A stretch of DNA of 64,000 nucleotides from Sphingomonas sp. SORGH_AS_0950 (GTDB lineage Bacteria > Pseudomonadota > Alphaproteobacteria > Sphingomonadales > Sphingomonadaceae): the NCBI RefSeq assembly GCF_030818415.1, contig NZ_JAUTAE010000001.1, positions 1,676,501 through 1,740,500 on the forward strand, written 5' to 3'. Made by a program: the position numbers and the translations under genes. The notes beneath the pieces were generated by a model, which was not told where the DNA came from, made no database searches, and worked only from the letters and a program-made list of their open reading frames with translations. Shown piece after piece: positions 27,963 through 37,009 of this stretch (the stretch's first letter is position 1; every line of letters starts with the position of its first letter).

Positions 27963-28823
27963 TCAGAACCGGAACGCCGCCGTCGCGCGCAGCGAATGCC
28001 AGCGGAACTTGTCGTCCGACCGGCGAATGTCGGTGCCCGCCGTATTGGGCGCCAGCACGAACGGATTGGTCGCGGGCGCCGACCCCTGGGTCACGCGGAC
28101 GCGGGTCTCGTCGTCGTTATACTGGTGGTACATATATTCCATGCCGATCGAGAAGTTGCGACCGATCTTCTGCTCGATGCCGCCACCCCCGAGAAAGCCG
28201 AACCGGTTGCGGTCGCCGCTGATCGCAAAGGCGTTGGCGGTGTTGGACGTGGTGAAGGTCCGGTTGATCCGCGCATAGCCGCCGCCGAAGGTGCCGTAGA
28301 ACAGCGTGTTGTTCGCCGCATAGCCCGCGCGCCCGCGAACCGAGGCTTCCCAGTCGATGCTGCGGGTGAAGGTGTACCAGGCGGGCGTGGTCGAGAAGCC
28401 CGAGACGCTGTCGGTGATCTCCGACTTGCCGAACTCGCCGACCGCGCCATAGACGATGTTGCCGACCTGATGGTCGATGCCGACCCGGCCATAATAGGCG
28501 ATGCCGTCCTTGTCGTTGTTGCATCCGGTCGCCGCATTCTGGGGCGACAGCGCGCTGCGTGCCGCGCCGTTGCAGAAGCCCGGCGAGAAGGCGTTGGCGC
28601 CGGTCGAGGTCGTCACGACATCGCCGAACCGGCCGTCGCCGTTGCGATCGAACAACAGGCGCGAGCCGACATCATTGGGCTGCACGTCGTAACCGAAGCT
28701 GCCGCCGACATAGACGCCCGAAAACGGAGCGGCATCGTCCCCCGTCGCATAGCTGTCCTGCGCCATCGCAGGCGCGGCGAACAAGGCCGAGGCCGCGACG
28801 CCCGCCATCCAAAACTTCACCAT
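27963..28823 (-). CDS. Outer-membrane beta-barrel protein (Omp25/31-like)
   Basis: A 286-residue outer-membrane protein with a cleavable signal (MVKFWMAGVAASALFAAPAMA, cut before QDSY; 21 residues, written here only as MVKF...PAMA in the protein) and an eight-stranded OmpA-like/OmpW-like barrel. Landmarks are FSGVYVGGSFGYD after the signal, GRVGIDHQVGNIVYGAVGE, GRAGYAANNTLFYGTFGGGY (in parts) and a C-terminal aromatic WHSLRATAAFRF. The TFGGGYAR and MEYMYHQYND strands match the opacity/Omp25 type of barrel. Function is probably structural or adhesive. Its start region is divergent from parE; its end abuts the repeat pair. Confidence 0.85.
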   Translation of the reverse strand: MVKFWMAGVAASALFAAPAMAQDSYATGDDAAPFSGVYVGGSFGYDVQPNDVGSRLLFDRNGDGRFGDVVTTSTGANAFSPGFCNGAARSALSPQNAATGCNNDKDGIAYYGRVGIDHQVGNIVYGAVGEFGKSEITDSVSGFSTTPAWYTFTRSIDWEASVRGRAGYAANNTLFYGTFGGGYARINRTFTTSNTANAFAISGDRNRFGFLGGGGIEQKIGRNFSIGMEYMYHQYNDDETRVRVTQGSAPATNPFVLAPNTAGTDIRRSDDKFRWHSLRATAAFRF

Positions 28824-28974
28824 AAATTCTCCCGTGTCCCTTGGCTAAGGTTCCGGGGGAACGGACGGATGCGACCGAAATATCCCGCGACTTAACGTAA
28901 GCAAAGTTTTGTCGCATTTGCGGGGGTGCAGGCGGCGCTGGCGCACCGGCCCTACAGCCCCTATAGTTCCCGTT

Positions 28975-30954
28975 ATGTCCAATGACCTGTTCGCGGGCAC
29001 GCCCCGCACCCAGCCCGCCTATGACGCCTCCTCGATCGAGGTGCTGGAAGGGCTGGAGCCGGTGCGCCGCCGCCCCGGCATGTATATCGGCGGCACCGAC
29101 GAACGCGCGCTGCACCATCTGGCCGCCGAGGTCCTCGACAATGCGATGGACGAGGCGGTGGCGGGCCATGCCACCCGGATCGAGGTCAAGCTGGAGCCGG
29201 GCAACCGCCTGACCATCGTCGACAATGGTCGCGGCATCCCGGTCGACCCGCACCCCAAATTCCCCGACAAGTCGGCGCTGGAGGTGATCCTGTCGACGCT
29301 GCATTCGGGCGGCAAGTTCACCGGCAAGGCCTATGCGACCTCGGGCGGCCTGCACGGCGTGGGCGTGTCGGTGGTCAATGCGCTGTCCTCGGACACGGTG
29401 GTCGAGGTCGCGCGCGAGCGTATCCTCTATCGCCAGCGTTTCGCGCGCGGCGCGACGCTGGGGCCGCTGGAGACGGTGGGTGCCGCCCCCAACCGGCGCG
29501 GGACCAGCGTCGCCTTTACCCCCGATACCGAGATTTTCGGCCCCGAACTCGCCTTCAAGCCCGCCCGGCTGCACAAGCTGGTCCGCTCCAAGGCCTATCT
29601 GTTCGCGGGTGTCGAGATACGCTGGCACTGTTCGCCCGCGCTGATCACCGACGACACGCCCGCCGAGGCGGTGTTCCAGTTCCCCGGCGGCCTGGCCGAT
29701 CACCTGAAGGAACAGCTGGGCGGGCGCGAATGCGCCACCGCCGATTTCTTCTCCGGGAACCAGGAGTTTCCGGGCGAACAGGGCCGCGTCGAATGGGCGG
29801 TCGCCTGGCCACTGTGGAGCGACGGCAGCTATAGCTGGTATTGCAACACCATCCCGACCCCCGATGGCGGCACCCATGAACAGGGGCTGCGCCAGGCGCT
29901 GGTCCGGGGCCTGCGCGCGTTCGGCGAGCTGGTGAACCAGAAAAAGGCCAAGGACATCACCGCCGACGACGTCATGGTCGGCTCCGAACTGATGTTGTCG
30001 GTCTTCATCCGCGAACCGCAATTCCAGAGCCAGACCAAGGATCGCCTGACCAGCCCCGAAGCCGCCGGGCTGGTCGAAAAGGCAGTGCGCGACCATTTCG
30101 ACCATTATCTCTCCGCCAATATGGAGCGCGGCAAGGCGCTGCTCGGCTATGTGCTCGACCGGATGGACGAGCGGCTGCGCCGCAAGGCCGAGCGTGAGGT
30201 CAAGCGCAAGACCGCGACCTCGGCGCGCAAGCTGCGCCTGCCCGGCAAGCTGACCGACTGCGCCGCCGACAGCCCCGAGGGGACCGAGCTGTTCATCGTC
30301 GAGGGCGACTCGGCGGGCGGCTCGGCCAAGCAGGCGCGCGACCGCAAGACCCAGGCGATCCTGCCGATCCGCGGCAAGATCCTGAACGTCGCCAGCGCCA
30401 CCTCGACCAAGATCCTGCAGAATCAGGAAATTGCCGACCTGACGCTGGCCATGGGCTGCGGCACGCGCAAGGATTGCGACCCGACCCAGCTGCGCTACGA
30501 AAAGATCGTCATCATGACCGACGCGGACGTGGACGGCGCGCATATCGCCACGCTGCTGATGACCTTCTTCTTCCAGGAAATGCCCGATCTGGTGCGGCGC
30601 GGGCATCTCTATCTCGCGCAGCCGCCGCTCTATCGCCTGACGGTCGGGGCCAAGTCGCTCTATGCGCGCGACGACGCCCACCGCGCCGAGCTGGAGCGCA
30701 CCGCCTTTCGGGGCAAGAAGGTCGAGGTCGCCCGCTTCAAGGGCCTGGGCGAGATGAACCCCGGCCAGCTGCGCGAGACCACGATGGACCCCGCGACCCG
30801 CAGCCTGATCCGCATCACCCTGCCCCAGGAATATGAGGAGCGGGCGGGCGTGAAGGACCTGGTCAACCGGCTGATGGGCAACAACCCGGCGCACCGCTTC
30901 GCCTTCATCCAGGAGAATGCGGCGCGGCTGGACGAAGAGGTGATCGACGCCTGA
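28975..30954 (+). CDS. parE: DNA topoisomerase IV subunit B (ParE)
   Basis: ParE is the ATPase subunit of topoisomerase IV, which decatenates replicated chromosomes. The 659-residue protein has the GHKL ATPase motifs (LDNAMDEA, VDNGRGIPVD, GGLHGVGVSVVNAL), the transducer domain, and the Toprim region EGDSAGGSAKQARDRKTQA, IRGKILNV and MTDADVDGAH, then the C-terminal RFKGLGEMNPGQL. Choice of ParE rather than GyrB rests on the length and lack of the GyrB-type insert; gyrB would be elsewhere. ATG 28975 matches the family start (SNDLFAG); the open frame begins earlier. Confidence 0.95.
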   Translation: MSNDLFAGTPRTQPAYDASSIEVLEGLEPVRRRPGMYIGGTDERALHHLAAEVLDNAMDEAVAGHATRIEVKLEPGNRLTIVDNGRGIPVDPHPKFPDKSALEVILSTLHSGGKFTGKAYATSGGLHGVGVSVVNALSSDTVVEVARERILYRQRFARGATLGPLETVGAAPNRRGTSVAFTPDTEIFGPELAFKPARLHKLVRSKAYLFAGVEIRWHCSPALITDDTPAEAVFQFPGGLADHLKEQLGGRECATADFFSGNQEFPGEQGRVEWAVAWPLWSDGSYSWYCNTIPTPDGGTHEQGLRQALVRGLRAFGELVNQKKAKDITADDVMVGSELMLSVFIREPQFQSQTKDRLTSPEAAGLVEKAVRDHFDHYLSANMERGKALLGYVLDRMDERLRRKAEREVKRKTATSARKLRLPGKLTDCAADSPEGTELFIVEGDSAGGSAKQARDRKTQAILPIRGKILNVASATSTKILQNQEIADLTLAMGCGTRKDCDPTQLRYEKIVIMTDADVDGAHIATLLMTFFFQEMPDLVRRGHLYLAQPPLYRLTVGAKSLYARDDAHRAELERTAFRGKKVEVARFKGLGEMNPGQLRETTMDPATRSLIRITLPQEYEERAGVKDLVNRLMGNNPAHRFAFIQENAARLDEEVIDA

Positions 30955-31007
30955 CGCGATGACGGGAGCGGTGTTGTCTCGCTTTTGGTGATCGGCTATC
31001 GTGACGA

Positions 31008-31034
31008 AGGGCGGCCCATTGAGCCGCCCTTTGC
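31008..31034 (+). terminator. Terminator after parE
   Basis: AGGGCGGC and GCCGCCCT form an 8-bp stem with loop CCATTGA, followed by TTGCTGTTT; it sits between parE and argD. Confidence 0.7.
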
Positions 31035-31053
31035 TGTTTGAAGGAGACGTCCC

Positions 31054-32244
31054 GTGACCATCACCGCCCTGATGCCCGTTTACCCACGGTGCGGGGTGCG
31101 TCCGGTCCGAGGCGAGGGCGTCTATCTGTATGGCGAGAATGGCGAGCAGTATCTGGACTTTGCCGCCGGGATCGCGGTGAACGCGCTGGGCCATGGCCAT
31201 CCGAAACTGGTCGAGGCGATCGCCAAACAGGCCGCGACGCTGATGCACGTGTCCAACCTGTACGGCAGCCCGCAGGGCGAGCATTTCGCGCAGCGGCTGG
31301 TCGATTCGACCTTTGCCGATACGGTGTTCTTCACCAATTCGGGCGCCGAGGCGGTCGAGTGCGCGATCAAGACCGCGCGCCGCTATCACTTCGCCAATGG
31401 TAATCCGCAGCGTCATACGCTGATCACGTTCAACAACGCCTTTCATGGGCGGACGCTGGGCGCGATCTCAGCAACCAACCAGCCCAAGATGCGCGACGGG
31501 TTCGAGCCGCTGCTGCCCGGCTTCGCCTATGCGCCGTTCGATGACCTGGAGGCGGCGCTGGCGCTGATCGACGAGAACACCGCCGGTTTCCTGGTCGAAC
31601 CGATCCAGGGCGAAGGCGGCCTGCGCCCGGCCAGCATGGAATTCCTCCAGGGCCTGCGCAAGGCGTGCGACGAGCATGGCCTGCTGCTGGTGCTGGATGA
31701 GGTGCAGTGCGGTTATGGTCGCACCGGCAAGTTCTTTGCGCATGAGCTGTACGGCGTGACGCCCGACATCATGGCGGTGGCCAAGGGCATCGGCGGCGGC
31801 TTCCCGCTGGGCGCGTGCCTGGCGACCGAGGAAGCGGCCAAGGGCATGGTGATCGGCACGCACGGGTCGACCTATGGCGGCAACCCGCTGTCCATGGCGG
31901 CGGGCGAGGCGGTGCTGGACGTGATCCAGGAGCCGGGCTTCCTCGAACATGTCGAGGCGATGGGCCAGCGGCTGCGCTCCACGCTGGAGCAGATGATTCC
32001 GAACTTCGATCATCTGTTCGAGGAAGTGCGCGGCCATGGCCTGATGCAGGGGCTGAAGATGAAGAGCGACAGCCGTCGCTTCGTCGCGCATTGCCGCGAC
32101 CATCACGGGCTGCTGCTGGTCGCGGCGGGCGAGAATGTGATCCGCATCCTGCCGCCGCTGACCATCGACGAGAGCCACATCACCGAGTTCGCGACGAAAC
32201 TGTCCGACGCCGCGCGCGTCTATGTCCCCGCCGCCGACGATTGA
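31054..32244 (+). CDS. argD: Acetylornithine/succinyldiaminopimelate aminotransferase
   Basis: A 396-residue PLP-dependent class III aminotransferase of arginine (and lysine) synthesis. Motifs: FAAGIAVNALGHGHP, FFTNSGAEAVECAIKTARRYH (in parts FTNSGAEAVE), VEPIQGEGG, LLVLDEVQCGYGRTGK and VAKGIGGGFPLGA with the PLP lysine. The GTG start at 31054 has GGAGACG upstream at good spacing. Followed by argF 53 nt later, so likely an argD-argF unit, and hslO follows further on after a terminator. Confidence 0.95.
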   Translation: MTITALMPVYPRCGVRPVRGEGVYLYGENGEQYLDFAAGIAVNALGHGHPKLVEAIAKQAATLMHVSNLYGSPQGEHFAQRLVDSTFADTVFFTNSGAEAVECAIKTARRYHFANGNPQRHTLITFNNAFHGRTLGAISATNQPKMRDGFEPLLPGFAYAPFDDLEAALALIDENTAGFLVEPIQGEGGLRPASMEFLQGLRKACDEHGLLLVLDEVQCGYGRTGKFFAHELYGVTPDIMAVAKGIGGGFPLGACLATEEAAKGMVIGTHGSTYGGNPLSMAAGEAVLDVIQEPGFLEHVEAMGQRLRSTLEQMIPNFDHLFEEVRGHGLMQGLKMKSDSRRFVAHCRDHHGLLLVAAGENVIRILPPLTIDESHITEFATKLSDAARVYVPAADD

Positions 32245-32297
32245 TGATCCCTGCCACCCCGGCGGCACCGTCCGCCGGGGCGACGGAGTAATATTCC

Positions 32298-33218
32298 ATG
32301 ACGATCCGCCACTTCCTGAACCTCGCCGACGCCGGTCCCGAGGGTGTGACCGCCATTCTGACCGATGCCCAGGCCCGCAAGGCCGCGCGCGCCGGTTTCA
32401 CCAAGGGCCGCGTCGATGCCGACGCCCCGCTGGCCGGCCACACGCTCGCCATGGTGTTCGAGAAGAACTCGACCCGCACCCGCGTCAGCTTCGACATGGC
32501 GATCCGCCAGTTGGGCGGCACCTCGATCGTGCTCGATGCCGGGACCATGCAGCTGGGTCGCGGCGAGACGATCGCCGACACCGCGCGCATCCTGTCGGGC
32601 TATACCGACGCGATCATGATCCGCACCGACGACCATGCCAAGGTCGAGGAGATGGCGCATTATGCCAGCGTGCCGGTCATCAACGGCCTGACCGACCTGT
32701 CGCACCCCTGCCAGATCATGGCCGACCTGCTGACCGTGATCGAGGCGGGCAAGACCCTGTCCGGCCTGAAGGTCGCGTGGCTGGGCGACGGCAATAATGT
32801 GCTGCACTCGATCGTCGAGGCGGGCGGGCTGCTCGGCTTCGACGTGGTCGCCGCCTGCCCCGATGGCTATCACCCGGAACCGGGCACGCTGGAGCTGGGT
32901 CGAGGTCGTGCCACCTGCACCACCGACCCGCGCGCCGCGGTCGAGGGGGCGGACATCGTCGTCACCGACACCTGGATCTCGATGGGCCAGGCCCATGCCG
33001 AGGAAAAGCTGGCGGCGATGATGCCCTATCAGGTCAATGCCGATCTGATGGCGCTGGCCAAGCCGGATGCCAGGTTCCTCCACTGCCTGCCCGCGCACCG
33101 CGATGAGGAAGTCACGTCCGACGTCATCGACGGGGCGCAGTCGCTGATCTGGCCGGAAGCGGAAAACCGCCTCCACGCGCAGAAATCGGTGCTGCGCTGG
33201 TGCTTCGGCCAAGTGTGA
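32298..33218 (+). CDS. argF: Ornithine carbamoyltransferase
   Basis: ArgF makes citrulline from ornithine and carbamoyl phosphate. The 306-residue protein shows the carbamoyl-phosphate motif STRTR ([14 protein letters not shown]), HPCQ, the ornithine-binding region [17 protein letters not shown] [13 protein letters not shown], and [11 protein letters not shown] with the catalytic Cys. It lies 53 nt after argD and ends before a terminator. Confidence 0.97.
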   Translation: MTIRHFLNLADAGPEGVTAILTDAQARKAARAGFTKGRVDADAPLAGHTLAMVFEKNSTRTRVSFDMAIRQLGGTSIVLDAGTMQLGRGETIADTARILSGYTDAIMIRTDDHAKVEEMAHYASVPVINGLTDLSHPCQIMADLLTVIEAGKTLSGLKVAWLGDGNNVLHSIVEAGGLLGFDVVAACPDGYHPEPGTLELGRGRATCTTDPRAAVEGADIVVTDTWISMGQAHAEEKLAAMMPYQVNADLMALAKPDARFLHCLPAHRDEEVTSDVIDGAQSLIWPEAENRLHAQKSVLRWCFGQV

Positions 33219-33258
33219 GATCGGCTCGGTTGATCGGCAGCGAACCGATCCTATCTAT

Positions 33259-33290
33259 GGAAAGGCCGGCGGGTTCGTCGGCCTTTTCTC
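33259..33290 (+). terminator. Terminator after argF
   Basis: AAAGGCCGGC and GTCGGCCTTTTC make a stem-loop with the loop around GGGTTC, ending in TTTTCTCTTT. Confidence 0.75.
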
Positions 33291-33351
33291 TTTCCCCCGC
33301 CGCACCGGCACCATATCGCCCGGACGTTTCCCGGCGCGTAAAGGCACGACC

Positions 33352-34266
33352 ATGACCGACCTCACCCTGCCCGACCTCGACCGCGCGATCGCGTTCACCA
33401 TCCCCGAGCAGCATGCGCGCGGACGGCTGGTGCGGCTGGGCCCCGTGCTGGACGAGATCCTGGCGGCGCATGCCTATCCCCCGGTGATCGAGCGGCTGCT
33501 GGCCGAGGCGCTGACGCTGACCGCGCTGATGGGCGCGACGCTGAAGGACACGGGCGGGCAGCTGACCATCCAGACGCGCAGCGACAGCGGCGTGATCCGG
33601 CTGCTGGTGTGCGATTATCGCGGCGGCGAGCTGCGCGGCTATATCCAGTATGACGAGGACCGGCTGGCCGAACTGCCCGCCGACCCGACGCTGTTCGCGT
33701 TGTTCGGGCAAGGCTATCTGGCGATCACCTTCGACCTGGCGGTGACGGGCGAACGCTATCAGGGCATCGTGCCGATCGACGGCGAGACGCTGTCGGCGGC
33801 GGCGGAGAGCTATTTCATCCAGTCCGAGCAGATCCCCAGCCTGTTGCGCGTCGGGATCGCCAAGGGACCGGACGGCCGCACCGTCGCGGGCGGCCTGTTC
33901 CTCCAGCATCTGCCCGAGGGCGAGGAAGGCCGCGAGCGGCTGCACGTCAAGCTCGACCACCCCGAATGGGAGCATGTCCAGGCGCTGGGCCAGACCATGC
34001 AGGCCGAGGAACTGGCCGACGCCGCGCTGCCGCTGGAAACGCTCGTGTGGCGGCTGTTCAACGAGGAACAGAATGTCCGCGTGTCGGAAAGCCCCGCCAT
34101 CGTGCGCGGTTGCCGCTGCTCGGCGGAGTATATCGCCAGCGTCATCACCAAATTCTCGGTCGAGGAACGGCGCGAGATGGCGGATGCCGAGGGACTGATC
34201 CAGGTCGACTGCGCCTTCTGCGCGAAGAAGTTTCCGGTGCCGTTCGACGCGGAAGCGGCGGCCTGA
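33352..34266 (+). CDS. hslO: Redox-regulated chaperone Hsp33
   Basis: Hsp33 is an ATP-independent holdase activated by oxidation of a zinc-bound Cys tetrad. The 304-residue protein has the N-terminal chaperone domain (GRLVRLGPVLDEILAAH, LLAEALTLTALMGATLK in parts) and a C-terminal switch domain with Cys254, Cys256 (GCRCS) and Cys287, Cys290 (CAFC). All four ligands are present. Length is normal. It follows the argF terminator, so it has its own promoter. Confidence 0.96.
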   Translation: MTDLTLPDLDRAIAFTIPEQHARGRLVRLGPVLDEILAAHAYPPVIERLLAEALTLTALMGATLKDTGGQLTIQTRSDSGVIRLLVCDYRGGELRGYIQYDEDRLAELPADPTLFALFGQGYLAITFDLAVTGERYQGIVPIDGETLSAAAESYFIQSEQIPSLLRVGIAKGPDGRTVAGGLFLQHLPEGEEGRERLHVKLDHPEWEHVQALGQTMQAEELADAALPLETLVWRLFNEEQNVRVSESPAIVRGCRCSAEYIASVITKFSVEERREMADAEGLIQVDCAFCAKKFPVPFDAEAAA

Positions 34267-34309
34267 CCGTCTTTTCCTCCCCTGCAAGGGGAGGAATGGA
34301 GCCACTCCT

Positions 34310-34468
34310 CGTTCCCCGGCGAAGGCCGGGGCCCAGCTTCGATGTCGGTGAGAGGGCGCGATACGCTGCGTGGGAGGCATCGCCACGCGCTCGCTTTTGC
34401 CTCCCACGCGGCACAAACCCACTCCCCCAGCCGCACCGCAACTGGGCCCCGGCCTTCGCCGGGGAACG
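34310..34468. repeat. Inverted pair of a CGTTCCCCGGCGAAGG repeat
   Basis: A 27-base unit at 34310-34336 (starting CGTTCCCCGGCGAAGGCC) is present as its exact inverse at 34442-34468. The arms are themselves palindromic (GGCGAAGGCC-type core) and the flanks ACTCC/GGAGT also match. They enclose about 105 bases with no gene. A single CCTCCCCTGCAAGGGGAGG palindrome at 34276-34294 precedes them. These fill the gap between hslO and the LysR gene. Confidence 0.85.
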
Positions 34469-34482
34469 TGGAGTGATGACGC

Positions 34483-35274
34483 TTACCCGCCGAGCGCCTC
34501 TACCAGCGCCTTGACCTTCTGCTGGCGCCATTGCGGCAGCGGCGCGACCAGCCAGTATCCCATGCGCGACGGCACCGCCTCGCCGGTGGCGACCACGCGC
34601 CCCTCGGCCAGATCGCGCTCGGCGAGCAGTTGCGGCACGATGGCCCGGCCCAGCCCCGCCGCCACCGCGTCGATCGCCAGCCCCGCATCGGTCACGCGGA
34701 CCAGCGGCGTTCCTTCTTCGGGCGCGCCGGGCCAGGCGATCAGCGGCGCGTCTTCGGGACCGCCAGGAGCACCGATCGCGATCATCCCGTCCGACTCGAT
34801 CGCCTCGCCCTCCAGCCCGCCGGGCCCGTCACCCCAGCGGATGGCGAGGTCCAGATTGGCCTCGGTGAAGTCCAGCCCCTCGTCCGACGCGATCAGCGAG
34901 AAGCGCAGGTCGGGATCGCTGGCGGCGATCGCGGCCAGGCGCGGCATCAGCCACTTCTCGGTCACGTCGCGCGGCGCGGCGATGGTCAGCGACTTGGACG
35001 ACTGGCCCGCCTGCATCGCGCGCACCGCATCCTCGAATTGCAGGAAACCGGCGCGCAACGGGGCCAGCCCCGCCTCGGCCTCCGGGGTCAGTTCCAGCCC
35101 GCGCGTGGTGCGGCGGAAAAGGACGACGCCCAGCGTATCCTCCAGCGCGCGGATCTGCTGCCCGACCGCCGCCGGGGTGACGGCCAGTTCGTCGGCGGCG
35201 CGGGTGAAGCTCAGATGGCGCGCAGCGGCGTCCAGCACGCGCAGACCGTTGAGCGGCAGATGCGTCCGCTTCAC
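34483..35274 (-). CDS. LysR-family transcriptional regulator (GcvA-like)
   Basis: A 263-residue LysR-type regulator. The N-terminal winged helix shows LNGLRVLDAAARHLSFTRAADELAVTPAAVGQQI (as LNGLRVLDAAARHLSFTRAA, DELAVTPAAVGQQI), very like GcvA, and the C-terminal inducer-binding domain includes DVTEKWLMPRLA and AIRWGDG. The effector is unknown. Its ATG overlaps the end of apaG (35271-35274), so it is transcribed in the order metZ-apaG-lysR on the minus strand. Confidence 0.92.
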   Translation of the reverse strand: MKRTHLPLNGLRVLDAAARHLSFTRAADELAVTPAAVGQQIRALEDTLGVVLFRRTTRGLELTPEAEAGLAPLRAGFLQFEDAVRAMQAGQSSKSLTIAAPRDVTEKWLMPRLAAIAASDPDLRFSLIASDEGLDFTEANLDLAIRWGDGPGGLEGEAIESDGMIAIGAPGGPEDAPLIAWPGAPEEGTPLVRVTDAGLAIDAVAAGLGRAIVPQLLAERDLAEGRVVATGEAVPSRMGYWLVAPLPQWRQQKVKALVEALGG

Positions 35275-35669
35275 GATTCCACCGCCGGCGCGATCAGCGC
35301 GAAATGGGGGATGGCCGCATCGAAGGTCTCGCCGTCCGCGCCGACCATGCGATAGCTGCCCTGCATCGCCCCGCTGGTCGTCGCCAGCGGACAGCCCGAG
35401 ACATAGTCATAGGCCGCACCCGGCTGGATCACCGGCTGCTCGCCGACCACGCCCTCGCCCTCGACCGAATGGCGTGCGCCGCGCCCATCGGTGATGATCC
35501 AGCGGCGGGTGAGCAGCTGCACCGGCTGATCGCCCTCATTCTCGATGCGGACATGATAGGCCCAGAACCAACGCCCGCGCTCGGGCTCCGACTGTTCGGG
35601 CAGATAGCTGACCGACACCCGAACCGTCACCGGCCCGGTTGTCAGCGCATGGGAAAAGAGCGCCTTCAC
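35271..35669 (-). CDS. apaG: ApaG
   Basis: ApaG is a small beta-sandwich protein (132 residues) of the DUF525 family; E. coli ApaG affects Co2+/Mg2+ resistance but its biochemical role is unclear. Motifs: VSVSYLPEQSEPERGRWFWAYHVRIENEG (in parts RWFWAYHVRIEN), QLLTRRWIITD, VVGEQPVIQPGAAYDYVSGCPLATTSGAM (in parts QPVIQPGAAYDYVSG), GSYRMV. It overlaps both metZ (35666-35669) and the LysR gene (35271-35274) by 4 bp, so the three genes are translationally coupled. Confidence 0.95.
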   Translation of the reverse strand: MKALFSHALTTGPVTVRVSVSYLPEQSEPERGRWFWAYHVRIENEGDQPVQLLTRRWIITDGRGARHSVEGEGVVGEQPVIQPGAAYDYVSGCPLATTSGAMQGSYRMVGADGETFDAAIPHFALIAPAVES

Positions 35670-36874
35670 AGACCCACGGCACGCAGCGCCTGGTCGAGAT
35701 CGTCGATCAGGTCGTCCGCATCCTCCAGCCCGACATTCAGGCGCAGCATCCCCTCGCCAATCCCCATCTCTACCCGCTTGTCCTCGGCGACGCCCGCATG
35801 GGTGGTCGAGGCGGGATGGGTCATCAGCGAGCGCGAGTCGCCGATATTGTTGGAGATGTCGATCAGCTCCAGCGCATCGAGCAGCCCGTGCGCCTGGGTC
35901 CGCCCGCCATCGAGTTCGATCGCGAAGATGCTGCCGCCCGCCTTCATCTGGCGCATGGCGAGTTCATGCTGCGGATGGCTGGGCAGCGCCGGGCACAGGA
36001 CGCGCGGCACCCGCCCCTCCAGGAACTGCGCGACCTTCAACGCCGATTCCGACTGGCGGTGGATGCGCAGGTCGAGCGTCTCCAGCCCCTTGAGCACCAC
36101 CCAGGCGTTGAACGCCGACAGGGTCGGGCCGGTGTTGCGGGTAAAGGGCAGCAGCGTGTTGGTGATGAAATCTTCCGAACCGCACACCGCACCCGCCAGC
36201 ACGCGCCCCTGCCCGTCCATCATCTTGGTGGCGGAATAGGCGGTCACATCCGCGCCGAAATCCATCGGCCGCTGGAGCGCCGGGGTGGCGAAGGCATTGT
36301 CGACGACCGTGGTGATCCCACGCTCGCGCGCGATGGCGCAGATTGCCTCCAGGTCGGCCACGTCCATGGTCGGATTGGCGGGCGTTTCGAAGAAGAAGAC
36401 CTTGGTCTCGGGCCGCACCGCATCCAGGAACGCCTGCGGGTCGCGCGCATCGACGACGGTGGTGGCGATGCCGAACTTGGGCAGCAGCGTGTCGGTCAGC
36501 CAGCGGCACGAGCCGAACGCCGCGCGGCCGCCGACCAGATGGTCGCCCGCCTGCAACTGGCAGAGCAACACCGCGGTCATCGCCGCCATGCCAGACGCCA
36601 TGGTCCGGCATGCCTCCGCGCCCTCCAGCAGCGCGATGCGCTGTTCCAGCATCTCGACGGTCGGGTTCTGGAGGCGGGAATAGGTCATCCCCTCCTGCTC
36701 GCCCGCGAACCGCGCCGCCGCATCGCCCGCCCGGTCATAGCAATAGCCCGAGGTCAGGAAGAGCGCCTCGGAGGTTTCGCCATATTCCGACCGCGCGGTG
36801 CCGCCGCGAACGGCCTGCGTGGCGGGGCGCCATTGGGTGGTGATCGAACGGTCCTGGCCAGTCTTTCGCTTCAT
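35666..36874 (-). CDS. metZ: O-succinylhomoserine sulfhydrylase
   Basis: MetZ makes homocysteine from O-succinylhomoserine and sulfide, a PLP-dependent route to methionine. The 402-residue protein is a Cys/Met metabolism PLP enzyme with TSGYCYDRAGDAAARF, YSRLQNPTVEMLE, the catalytic SATKMMDGQGR (PLP lysine) and NTGPTLSAFNAWVVLKGLETL (in parts). ATG 36874 gives the family start; upstream residues are extra. It is the first of metZ-apaG-lysR. No SAM-II riboswitch landmarks are visible in the leader. Confidence 0.92.
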   Translation of the reverse strand: MKRKTGQDRSITTQWRPATQAVRGGTARSEYGETSEALFLTSGYCYDRAGDAAARFAGEQEGMTYSRLQNPTVEMLEQRIALLEGAEACRTMASGMAAMTAVLLCQLQAGDHLVGGRAAFGSCRWLTDTLLPKFGIATTVVDARDPQAFLDAVRPETKVFFFETPANPTMDVADLEAICAIARERGITTVVDNAFATPALQRPMDFGADVTAYSATKMMDGQGRVLAGAVCGSEDFITNTLLPFTRNTGPTLSAFNAWVVLKGLETLDLRIHRQSESALKVAQFLEGRVPRVLCPALPSHPQHELAMRQMKAGGSIFAIELDGGRTQAHGLLDALELIDISNNIGDSRSLMTHPASTTHAGVAEDKRVEMGIGEGMLRLNVGLEDADDLIDDLDQALRAVGL

Positions 36875-36953
36875 GCCAGCCCATTTGCCGGTCCGGGGGG
36901 CGGGGTTCAAGGATATTCGGACACGCGCGGCCAAGTGTAGCCGTTACCGAAGC

Positions 36954-36978
36954 GGAACGGAATTGCGATGATCCGGTT
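36954..36978 (+). promoter_or_regulatory. Candidate EcfG (general stress) promoter
   Basis: GGAAC at 36954-36958 and GTT at 36976-36978 are 17 bases apart, matching the alphaproteobacterial EcfG promoter form GGAAC-N16/17-(c)GTT, with the -10 ending about 31 nt before the ATG of the small lipoprotein. Such a short pattern occurs a few times by chance in 64 kb, so the good position is the main support. Confidence 0.45.
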
Positions 36979-37009
36979 GTTGCGGCCGAAACGAACAGGG
37001 GAAATGACG

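Noticed and set aside
28672..31446. A 924-codon minus-strand frame over parE
   Set aside because: Antisense shadow of parE and argD; no domain is recognisable in it.
36875..36968. SAM-II riboswitch upstream of metZ
   Set aside because: metZ leaders in some alphaproteobacteria carry one, but the conserved pseudoknot landmarks are absent here.
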